From Arctopsyche grandis (lineage: Eukaryota; Arthropoda; Insecta; Trichoptera; Hydropsychidae), in NCBI RefSeq assembly GCF_051622035.1, contig NC_135357.1, forward strand, positions 18,783,256-18,847,255: 64,000 bases of DNA, written 5' to 3'. The notes below the pieces were generated by a model. The model saw only the letters and a program-made list of their open reading frames with translations. It was not told the DNA's origin and searched no databases. Made by a program: the position numbers and the translations under genes. Shown here one piece after another: positions 54,501 through 63,461 of the stretch (position 1 is its first letter; each line of letters opens with the position of its first letter).

Positions 54501-56695
54501 TGAGATATCGAAATTGAAACATGTTCAGTAATATGTATACTAACGGATTCAGAGCTGGAATGCGAATGTGGTCCAAGAAGATGCTTTCCAGGACGTTTTC
54601 CTAGGCCTTTGGGTCCTTTAGGACCATGCAGGCCATGTGGACCTTTCGGTCCATGTGGACCTTTCGGTCCATGTGGACCTTTCGGTCCGTGTGGACCTTT
54701 CGGTCCGTGTGGACCTTTCGGTCCGTGTGGACCTTTCGGTCCATGTGGACCTTTCGGTCCATGGGGACCTTTCGGTCCATGGGGACCTTTCGGTCCATTT
54801 GGTCCATGTAGATGATATTCATGAGATATTGAAATTGAAACATTTTTGTGTTTGTGAATCTTGGTAGAATCTGAGCTAGAGTGCGAATGCGGCGAAAGAG
54901 AATGTTTTCGTGGTCGACGGCCTCCAGGACCTTTCGGTCCGTGTGGACCTTTTGGTCCATATGGTCCTAATGGTCCCTTGGGGTCATGTGGGCCTTTAGG
55001 TCCTTTGTTTCCATTTGGATGATACTCATGTGAATGAGATATTTTTAAGTGATGCTCAATTGAAACACGATGTGTAATGTGAACGTCAACTGAATCAGAA
55101 CTAGAGTGTGAATGTGGGCCCAAAGGATGTTTTCGCGCCGGATGCTTATGTTCGCCAGACATCGATATAGAGATAGAATGTCTTTCATGTATGGTTATTT
55201 CATGTGAATGGGAAACAGGGTGAGAATGTTGAATATTGATTGGATGTTTTTTCATATGGTGTTTTTTATGGTGATGTAAATGATGCTTTTCTTTACTATG
55301 CGAATGATGCATTCCTTTTTTAAGTGCTGGATGAGAGTGATTTTGCTGAGACATGGATTCTGATTGCAGAACACCGCCAATGCGATGACGTTTCTTATGG
55401 CGTACATTGGTTACGTGTTCTTCAACTGTTACACTATCAGTGCCTGGTTTACCTGGTTTACCATGCAAAACGCCTGGCTTTCCACCCCACTTCTTTTTGT
55501 GATGATTGTGAATATGTTTCCCATCATGTGAAACAGAGTGAGAATGCGAGTGATGGTTAATGTGCTTATGATTATGAATATTCGTAGATATCGACACCGA
55601 CGTCGAACCGGGATGTCCGTGTAATTTATGTGGATGTTTTATTTTATGTAGAGTATCAATTGAGTGAGAATGTAAAATGTTATGAATTTTCTTTAAGTTA
55701 TTTTTCTTATGCTTATTTGTGTGAATGTTATGTACTTCGTGTGAATGGGAGTGAGATGATACATCATGACCATGATGTTTGTGTTCTTTATGGTGTACAT
55801 TAGTTATCACTTGACCTTTTTGAATGTGTGTTTCATGATGGTTGTGAGTTTCGTGATGGGTATGGGCTCCATCGTGACCGGCATCGCCGACTCCACCATC
55901 GTGAACTTCACCGATTCCATGACCGGGATGACCGGGATGAACAGGATGACCAGGATGACCGTGACCATCATGTCCGTGCTCCTTATGATGGACGTTGTTA
56001 ATCACTTTTCCTTTCTCAACGTGTACATCTTCATGTGAATTGTGGGCATGATCATGGCCTTCATGATGTTCGTGTCCTTCATTATCGTGTTTATCATGAT
56101 CATGGCCTTCATGATGTTCGTGTCCTTCATTATCATGTTTATCATGATCATGGCCTTCATGATGTTCGTGTCCTTCATTATCATGTTTATCATGATCATG
56201 GCCTTCATGATGTTCGTGTCCTTCATTATCATGTTTATTATGATCATGGCCTTCATGATTTTCGTGCCCTTCATTATCATGTTTATCATGATTGTCATGC
56301 TTTTCATGACTGCCATGCTTTTCATGATTGTCATGCTTTTCATGATTGTCGTGCTTATCATGTTTATCATGATTGTCATGCTTTTCATGATTGTCTTGTT
56401 TTCCATGATTTTCATGGTTTTCATGGTGGTCGTTATTGTCGTGGTGCTCGTTTTTGTTATGATTCACATGATCTGAACCGTCATGATGTCCATCCTTATG
56501 AACTGGGGCGCCATGATTGTTGTGATCTGGACCTTTTTTCAGATTGCCGCATGGCTCAGCATGTGCCAGCGTCACCTAAAAATTATATATTTTTTATTGT
56601 GCACAGATTATTTTGATGCCAATTAGTTTTAAATAATAAAAACAACTTACAGATACCAGCGTAACACATAAAAATACTAATATAAGAAACTTCAT
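51512..56695 (-). CDS. Secreted His-rich, collagen-like, (SX)n repeat protein; putative silk component
   Basis: Two exons: 56651-56695 encodes [15 protein letters not shown], then a 75-bp GT-AG intron (56576-56650), then 51512-56575; 1702 aa in total. A hydrophobic signal peptide ends near VTLAHA before EPCG. Residues about 40-420 are His/Asp/Asn/Lys-rich, with five 16-residue repeats ([16 protein letters not shown] type) and a module ending NVHHKEH used twice, with a third relative ([10 protein letters not shown]). Residues about 600-675 are Gly-X-Y triplets, mainly GPKGPH. Residues about 679-1460 are an array of modules of the type [25 protein letters not shown], then Gly/Pro/Lys/Arg linkers. 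Two divergent (SX)n blocks follow, and the last 55 residues hold nine cysteines. The alternating serines resemble caddisfly heavy-fibroin phosphoserine blocks (family knowledge); function as silk, glue or egg coat is inference. It is not a fibroin I recognise. Antisense and shifted frames inside are shadows of the repeats. Confidence 0.88.
52250..54590 (-). repeat. Tandem A/B module array in the repeat-protein gene
   Basis: Module A is 147 bp (49 aa: SIHITEH, SVEDH, short linker). Module B is 213 or 234 bp (71 or 78 aa: [15 protein letters not shown], long GGRRGPGG linker). Order from the N-terminal side: A B A B A B B A B B B B, where A-B pairs recur every 381 bp and B alone every 213 bp. 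Nucleotide identity between copies is nearly complete over 100-bp stretches, indicating recent unequal exchange. Confidence 0.9.
54609..54815 (-). repeat. 18-bp GPKGPH repeat (collagen-like run)
   Basis: Nine copies of an 18-bp unit encode Gly-Pro-Lys-Gly-Pro-His in frame; with the neighbouring [12 protein letters not shown] and GLG this makes about 23 consecutive Gly-X-Y triplets. Codons vary slightly between copies (cat/cac, ccg/cca). Confidence 0.9.
56050..56290 (-). repeat. 48-bp repeat encoding [16 protein letters not shown]
   Basis: Five nearly identical 48-bp units in frame near the N-terminus; one copy has Asn in place of His/Asp at two positions. Flanked by looser HDNHEKHD repeats. 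Confidence 0.9.
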
Positions 56696-56821
56696 ATCGC
56701 CTGGTAGTCCACCAGAAGGGACGCGGTTTCAGGCCAATCCTTGGGCAGGGCAAACTTGGGTGTTGTCCTGTCCAGTAAAAGTCTCGAAGAGTATTTGGTC
56801 AAATTCGTAGTGGAGGAGCGC

Positions 56822-56830
56822 TTATATCTT
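56822..56830 (-). promoter_or_regulatory. TATA-like box upstream of the repeat-protein gene
   Basis: GATATAAG on the gene strand, about 130 bases before the ATG, would give a leader near 100 nt. No clear initiator motif follows. A strong TATA box would suit a highly expressed secretory gene, but this is motif plus distance only. Confidence 0.4.
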
Positions 56831-57042
56831 GATTGATTTGAATAAAATTGTCCACCAATTTCGCCAATAAAAGTACACGCTGATTAATAAAAAAAGTTAT
56901 CCATAAACTAATTGTTTTATGTTAGATTATTAACAAAATGTTTCAATATTTTAATTTTATTATTTTATGAATTCCAATTAAGGAAGGGAGACATTACAGT
57001 CATTAATAAGCTATTTAGATTTTTAAGTTCAACAGTAATAAC

Positions 57043-57175
57043 TAGAGGTAGGATAGTCACAGTGCTATCAATTGTTCCATTGTTGTAAATACTTTGTAAA
57101 AAAGGTTCGGCAAACCTTTAACAATGCATTTACAACCTTTGAACAATACACGGCTCCTTCAGGCTCCGGTGACTA
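57043..57175 (+). mobile_element. hAT-like MITE, TAGAGGTAGGATAG family, copy 2
   Basis: Starts TAGAGGTAGGATAGTCACAG, ends CTCCGGTGACTA; perfect 8-bp duplication GTAATAAC at 57035-57042 and 57176-57183. It carries about 30 extra bases (ttgttgtaaatactttgtaa) relative to the 102-bp copies. Confidence 0.85.
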
Positions 57176-57208
57176 GTAATAACCTATAGTACTTTTTATG
57201 CTCTCGAT

Positions 57209-57290
57209 CAGGGGTAGACATTTGTTTCAGGTGGCGGGCCGGCCTGATTATTTTTTGGACCGTCGCACAGTTCTGCATTTTCAAAAATCA
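57209..57290 (+). mobile_element. hAT terminus fragment
   Basis: CAGGGGTAGACATTTG followed by ggtggcgggccggcctg is typical of a hAT 5' end; no right end is found, so this is a fragment. Confidence 0.45.
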
Positions 57291-57299
57291 TGGGAAACA

Positions 57300-57800
57300 A
57301 TTACTTTCCCTGAACGTATCAAGCTGAAAATTTATATTTATATTTTTTATGTACTAACTCAGAGTTGATAAGCTTTTGGTCAAAATTCGTAAACCGGAAG
57401 TAGTATTTTTTTTTTTAAAACAATATTTCATTATTTTATTTTGACCTTTTAAATTAATTTAATCTTCTTGATATTTATTGTGTATAATACTGATGAGTAA
57501 AGGGCGGATAACCAGCGTGCTTTTTCCAGGAATCAGGGCGTTTTGGGTCTATTTATAAAGCTAGGGTGCAAAAAAAAAGTTCTAAATAAAATTGGCCAAA
57601 GCTCAGCGAACAATTAACAATGAACGGCACGCTTCCATTCCGACCTCTACTGATGAGGATGTTAAGTGATAAAAAAAAATTGGAACAAAATTCGACAACT
57701 GAAAGTAGTACTTTTGTCTCCATACATTTGCGTTCAATTTGTAACAAGTTTCCATACATTTGCGTTCAATTTGTAACAAAAATGCTGTCAAATTGTTACT
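57300..57800 (+). repeat. Second copy of the repeat at 7880-8180
   Basis: Shares cgtatcaagctgaaaattta, ttcgtaaaccggaagtagta, gtataatactgat and tccatacatttgcg in order with 7880-8180. It is interrupted by the MITE at 57498-57649, which is absent at the corresponding place near 8051. A 28-bp phrase (tttccatacatttgcgttca and onward) is duplicated here. Confidence 0.75.
57498..57649. mobile_element. hAT-like MITE, TAGACTGCGGATAG subfamily, diverged copy
   Basis: Starts TAAAGGGCGGATAACCAGCG, contains ctttttccaggaatcagggcg, ends CGACCTCTA; flanked by a perfect duplication CTGATGAG (57490-57497 and 57650-57657). Diverged body, intact duplication. Confidence 0.8.
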
Positions 57801-58034
57801 TAAGAAACGCTTCCCATGACTGGCTTTTTAGCCATCTTTTCATTAAAATCATGGTAAAGTTGTTAATAATTTTGTTAATTTTTTTATAATATCTGGAAAT
57901 TTACGCCAGTTAAACTTATCCTTTATAAAATTCCTTGATGTCGCTTCATTAGCCTTTATTCGTCCTCTGCTGCACAATGATTCATACAGCTCTATTCGAG
58001 ATATTGCAATATGTCTTCCTGAAAAACAAAATAA

Positions 58035-58110
58035 TCTAATATATAATGTCGAAAAAACTGTGTGTGTAATATTAGATGAGCCATATTTAAGCTGTTTATG
58101 TTTAAAAAAA
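58035..58110 (+). mobile_element. Helitron-like 5' fragment
   Basis: TCTAATATATAATGTCGAAA and the later tgagccatatttaagctgtt match the Helitron-like copies at 27760 and 28890; the CCGGGTAAAACCACTAG end is lost. Confidence 0.5.
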
Positions 58111-58244
58111 CACTAATAGATAAAATAACTTTCTAATAGATAACTAATAGATAAAATAAAATCAACTTTCTTAAATTTACTTTTCTAAATTGCTTGAAAA
58201 AACGGTGTTTTGTATTGTGGGATTTGATGTGTGAATGTAATGAG

Positions 58245-58346
58245 TAGTCACCGGACCCTGAGGGGGCTGTGTATTGTTCAAAGGTTGTAAATTCATTGTT
58301 AAAGGTTTGCCGAACAATGGATAGCACTGTGACTATCCTACCTCTA
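58245..58346 (-). mobile_element. hAT-like MITE, TAGAGGTAGGATAG family, copy 3
   Basis: Inverted relative to copies 1, 2 and 4. Its flanks GTAATGAG and GTTATAAG agree at 6 of 8 bases. The right flank was re-used as target by the adjacent MITE at 58355. Confidence 0.8.
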
Positions 58347-58354
58347 GTTATAAG

Positions 58355-58516
58355 TAAAGGCCGGATCCACAGCGCGCCGTTTATTGTTCAATTGTTGTAA
58401 ATGCTATTGTTCAATTGTTGTAAAAGGTTCACCCAACCTTTTTTTTGGACTCTAGCTTTGTAAATATAGCCAAACCGCCCCGATTCCTGGAAAAAGCACT
58501 GTCTATCCGCAGTCTA
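58355..58516 (-). mobile_element. hAT-like MITE, TAGACTGCGGATAG subfamily
   Basis: Starts TAAAGGCCGGATCCACAG and ends CCGCAGTCTA, with a perfect duplication GTTATAAG at 58347-58354 and 58517-58524. Near-identical partner at 59326-59489 in opposite orientation. Confidence 0.85.
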
Positions 58517-58956
58517 GTTATAAGCTGTAACTTGCAACAACAATCTAGCATCCTAAATGAATTTGAAAAAGTACGATGTCTTTTGTAGTTTTTAAGGAAT
58601 ATCATTTTTTCAACTCCGATTTCTTTCAGCCGCCTATGTGCGTTGCACACATTTGTACATATGGTAAGTGTAGCCTTATTTGTTATGTATACCTTCTGAA
58701 TTTTTGTAGGTGCTATCATATAATGAAGCCATAGTATCTAAGGACGCAATTCCATTGTAAACAACTTTATGCATTGAGACCATACATTCATTTAAGGCAG
58801 TGGTTCTTAACCTTTTCAGTGAGCCGAACCCCTTTGAATTTGAAAATATGTTCACGCACCCCCTTGAAAAATGAGTGGAATTTGGAATCTTTAATTTCGA
58901 AATATATATATTTAGCGCAGGCTTTTTTTTCTTAGCGCACTTGATATGGATATGCC

Positions 58957-59146
58957 ACTTGAATATAATTGTGCTGAAATTTGCTCTAAACCCTGCCTGA
59001 ACTACCGACCCATTAGTCTACTTTCAGCGGCTTATAAGCACTTCACGAAGGTTATTACAGAATGTAGAAGGCTAAAGAATACCCTCGACGAGAACCAACC
59101 TATAGAACAGACAAGGCTTAGGGCAAATTTCAGCACAATTATATTC
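58957..59146 (+). pseudogene. LINE reverse-transcriptase fragment inside the fold-back
   Basis: Translation contains NYRPISLLSAAYKHFTKVI followed by LDENQPIEQTRLRANFST, the well-known non-LTR reverse-transcriptase segment just before the catalytic FADD-type core, which is absent. About 50 codons in frame, no flanking domain; a dead fragment in the loop of the palindrome. Confidence 0.8.
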
Positions 59147-59325
59147 AAATGGCATATCTGTGCGCTAAGAAAAAAAAGCTTGCAATAAATATATTTTTCG
59201 AAATTAAAGATTTCAAATTCCACTCATTTTTCAAGGGGGTGCGGCAACATATTTTCAAATTCAAAGGGGTGCGGCTCAATAAAAAGGTTAAGAGCCACTG
59301 CCTTAAATGAATGTATGGTCACAAT

Positions 59326-59489
59326 TAGACTGCGGATAGACACAGTGCTTTTTCCAGGAATCGGGGCGGTTTGACTATATTTACAAAGCTAGAGTACAAA
59401 AAAAAGGTTGGGCGAACCTTTTACAACAATTGAACAATAGCATTTATAACAATTGAACAATAAACGGCGCGCTGTGGATCCGGCCTTTA
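59326..59489 (+). mobile_element. hAT-like MITE, TAGACTGCGGATAG subfamily
   Basis: Starts TAGACTGCGGATAGACACAG and ends GATCCGGCCTTTA; flanks GTCACAAT and GTCAAAAT differ at one base. It is inserted in the right arm of the fold-back; the left arm at about 58771-58780 is uninterrupted. Confidence 0.85.
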
Positions 59490-59551
59490 GTCAAAATGCA
59501 TAAGGTCGTTTACAATGGAATTGCGTTCTTAAGATACTATGCCTTCATTAT

Positions 59552-59653
59552 TAGAGGTAGGATAGTCACAGTGCTATCCATTGTTCGGCAAACCTTTAAC
59601 AATGCATTTACAACCTTTGAACAATACACGGCCCCCTCAGGCTCCGGTGACTA
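59552..59653 (+). mobile_element. hAT-like MITE, TAGAGGTAGGATAG family, copy 4
   Basis: TAGAGGTAGGATAG to CTCCGGTGACTA, with a perfect duplication TTCATTAT (59544-59551 and 59654-59661). The inverted left arm has the single unfilled site ATAATGAA at 58720-58727. Confidence 0.9.
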
Positions 59654-60230
59654 TTCATTATACGATAGCACTACATAACTTATGTAAAGTAAGTTAAAGT
59701 ATGAATATTGTAAAATAACTTGTTGACAGATCGTTTGGGATTCCACGAGATATTTCTGTGAAGGGTGTAGTTTTTCAATGTTAGCGTCAGCAAAAAGCAG
59801 ATGTTGAAAAGTAAACCCCGCAAATAAGGCTTGTGTATGCACAGTGTGGTATCTGCAAATACAACAGTAACTAGCAGCGAATGCGACAGCTGTCGAAGTC
59901 GTCAACACTTTTGTTTATAGTTAATGACTACAAAAGTAAAGTAATTTAAAACGACGTTTCCTCGACACACCCCTCGAAACTTCGAATGAAACGTAAAGGA
60001 CGTTTGTAAAAATATATTAATTTAGGAAAATTAAGTCAATTTCTATTATTGAGTATCATATTTTTTTTTCGTTCATTGTGAAACTAAGAATAGGATTTGA
60101 GGATTTTATTTATTTGATTTTTACACCTTTGTTTTTTCTTTCTTATGTATTATTTTTCTTGTTTTCTTTTTTTTATTTTTCATTTTATCATGTTTTTCTG
60201 CCTTTGTATTTTTGATTTTTAGTTTTTGTA

Positions 60231-60523
60231 CTAGCTGAACCCGGCATGCGTTGCAATGCCACAATAACGCATGCAATCTCCGTTCCCGTTCCCGTTCCGA
60301 TTTGTCGGAAAAACGCAGGCAGCGAACATGTTTGTCGCGACACGAAAACATTTGAAATTATAGCGTTGCAATGACACTCATTCCCGTTTTACCCGTTTTT
60401 TTTTCACAGTAATCTTCCCGGATATGCATACAACAAGTCCTGAAAGTTCCATCGTAATCGCTTTAGTGGCTTAGGAGCCTATTTGAGACACACACACAGA
60501 CATTCATTTTTATATATTATAGA
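60231..60523 (-). mobile_element. Non-autonomous Helitron-like element (293 bp)
   Basis: On the minus strand it starts TCTATAATATATAAAAATGA, continues atgtctgtgtgtgtgtctca and aataggctcctaagccacta, and ends GCATGCCGGGTTCAGCTAG. Start, end and body are typical of widespread insect Helitron derivatives; distinct from the 27760 family. Confidence 0.7.
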
Positions 60524-60554
60524 TTTCATTTTTTGTTTTTCTTTATCAAATGCA

Positions 60555-60600
60555 GGCCATTGTGGCGCATTAGGTTCTTCCTGTAATGCCACAATGGTCC
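60555..60600. repeat. Hairpin repeat, second copy
   Basis: GGCCATTGTGGCGCATTAGG pairs with CCTGTAATGCCACAATGGTC; partner of 50138-50181. Confidence 0.6.
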
Positions 60601-61756
60601 AAAACTAACTATAAATAAATAAATATTTAAAATATGTACATATTATGTACATGCATATATGAATACACATTTTGTATTTTTACTATATTCTTCTTACTTT
60701 TTATATTTGGTTTAGAACATTCCAAATGCCAGAAAATGGTGAATGGTCAAAATTATTTGAATAACTCTAAAAAACAAACAAAAAAGAATTCTTTTGTGTA
60801 AAAATAATTTTCCATGATAATAAATAATGACAATTCAAAACAATATTTAACTTTAAAAATAAATTTTACACACAAATCATATTTTATTTGATTTAAGGAT
60901 GAATTAAAATCATTTCATATTGTTAAAAATTTATATTTTTGGACTAAATAAAATTATTACTTAAAAACTAAATATATAGCATTAAAGTTATATTTCGTTA
61001 CGTTGATTTTTATAATCTCAAAATCAAAAACTATGAAATAGTATACAAATTTACTGATTTGAATTCTAAAATGTCTCAAGTTAATTTCAATCTATTATCA
61101 ATATATTGTTCAAAATAAATAAAATTATAGGAAATTTTCTACTTTTAATTTAAAAACACTTGATCACTATTTCTGAATTCGTATTTTATAAATAGATAAT
61201 AATTATATATTCCTGATAATAATAAAATCGAGAATGTTCTAGAATGTTATAAGAAATGTCATCGCTATCTACATACATATGTATGTATGTACGACTTTTA
61301 TGTGAGTATTTTCACTAATAAGTTAAAAAGCATACTATAATTCGGTGAAAAAACAATTCGATATTATTAATTTTGTTATTATTAAAATTGAAAATGTAGT
61401 ATTCTAGAATGTCTTAATGAGGTTAAAATGTGGCTTGTTTGGATTTTTAAGACCAGATGTGCATAATTGTTGGCTTAAATTATCATTGAATTATTTGAAT
61501 ATATTAATTTTGCCATTTTTCACTATGCAATGTGTGGCTTTTAAGTCTGTTTTTGTGATTTAATTTTTATGACAAGTCCGCCGACAAAACAACCCTTGTT
61601 TGACCAACTGATTACATACAGTTTCAACGCAGTTTACTTTTCTTTTGTAAATTGAAAAATATTTTATATAAATACATATATTTTTTCAAAATATGTAAGT
61701 ACATATAGTAAACGGAAAATCAAATGTTTTTTAAATCCATATATGTTCATAAATCC

Positions 61757-61905
61757 ACTGCTGGCCAACACATTTGCTTCGATTTTGGGTAACTCTCATC
61801 CATCTCATTCTCTCACGTATCATTTGAGTACTTCTTTCGTCCATCTATAATCCATTATTTTCCCATTGCTATTTCAATCTCTTTACCCTCTCCATTATAT
61901 GGACT
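61757..61905 (-). mobile_element. Short LINE 3'-end scrap
   Basis: Contains cattgctatttcaatctctt and accctctccattatatgg, matching the phrase order in the fragment at 5848-6235. Broken in all frames. Confidence 0.45.
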
Positions 61906-63308
61906 ATTCACATTATTAAGAACGTATTTTCATTGATTTAATTTAAAAGTAAAGACATTTTGTAAAGACAAAGTTGGTTTGGTTTTTGAAATTACAAAAA
62001 GTGATATCGGCTTGGTTATCAGATACTTTTCATTTTTAAAAAGTCTACGACTCATTTTTTGCGATTTTATTTTTTTATAATATAAAAATTTGACAATAGT
62101 ACCTATTTATTATTAAGATCACATTGGAATGCCATATTTACATACATACATATATGGATTTAAAAACATATATGATTCGGAACTTATCGAATCTTGCCTT
62201 ATTAAACTCGCCTGAAAGATCCAACTCAATTTTAATTATTACCATTTTAATAATTGCATCTGTGCACATCGAAAGGTTACCCGTCATCTTATGTGCAATC
62301 TATCATTCGAGAAGATGAGAATTGCATTTAAAGCAGCCGTCCGTTAATCTGTCGTTCAATTTGTCTGGAGATTTTAGAGCGGATGCACCACATCCTTTTT
62401 CATCATATAGGTATATGTATATGTATATGAACATTAGGTTCGATATTTTAGTAAATGATTTGGATACACTATTGGAGAAGAAATTAAGTAATGCAAAGGC
62501 GTTACAATGTATGTATATTTTTTAACTTCATAAAACGTAATAATATAAGCACATATTTTATCACATATAAGGCATTAAATTGCGTGTCAATTATGTATTC
62601 AACACAAAAAATACAATCATGTTAAAAATACGATTATTTTTAATATACATATATGAAATTTAAAACAGATAAATAAACAAACGGTAATTATTTTATTTTA
62701 CTATGATTGTATATTAAGTGTTGATGTATCTCATCACAAATACTAATTTATTAATATTATTTTATGCATTTATTTAATTGATTTTATAGTTTTTAATTTA
62801 TGCCAGTGACATTACATATTACCTTAATGTTTCACTATGGCCAATAAAAAATAAATAAAAAAAGCTAAAAACGAATTGAATATATTAAACCACATATTTA
62901 TATCGAAACAATTAAAAGCTATTATTTATTTTTGAATCTTATCTGGGTGTGTGTGTGCAAATGAAAGCATTGTACATATATTGTATGTACAAGTTCATCA
63001 TGAACCCTCATTGACATGAAATAATGTGTTATTTATTTTAAATAGATATGTTTCAAATGTTGAAATGCACAAAAATATTAAATGAAATATATTTTGCGTT
63101 GTGAAAGAGTAGGCCTCAAGTATTAGACTTCATGATTTGCGTAGTTCTTACATGAACACACACACATTCCAACACAAAGCCATGTTTATATACATTTATG
63201 TATGTATGTATATTCAGAAAAATAAGATAATGGTTACGAATGAACAAACTTATGTCATATTATATAATTTTAGTTAGGTAAATAAAATGAAAAATGCTAC
63301 AGTAATAC

Positions 63309-63461
<153 letters not shown>

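Larger units (their letters stand above)
58708..59665. mobile_element. Large fold-back with CAGTGGTTCTTAACC core
   Basis: Arms of about 250 bases pair from gtgctatcatataatgaag on the left to the complementary ttcattatacgatagcac on the right, through gaccatacattcatttaagg and the hAT-like CAGTGGTTCTTAACC. The right arm has been split by two later MITEs (59326 and 59552); the left arm keeps the empty sites. The centre (58957-59146) is a reverse-transcriptase fragment. Confidence 0.8.

Noticed and set aside
52250-54590. Regularly spaced repeats resembling a CRISPR array
   Set aside because: The repeats are protein-coding, of eukaryotic type, with coding linkers rather than unique spacers.
51512-56575. 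Calling the protein a true heavy-chain fibroin or a collagen
   Set aside because: It lacks the fibroin N- and C-terminal sequences that I recognise, and the Gly-X-Y run is only about 70 residues, so only a descriptive name is justified.
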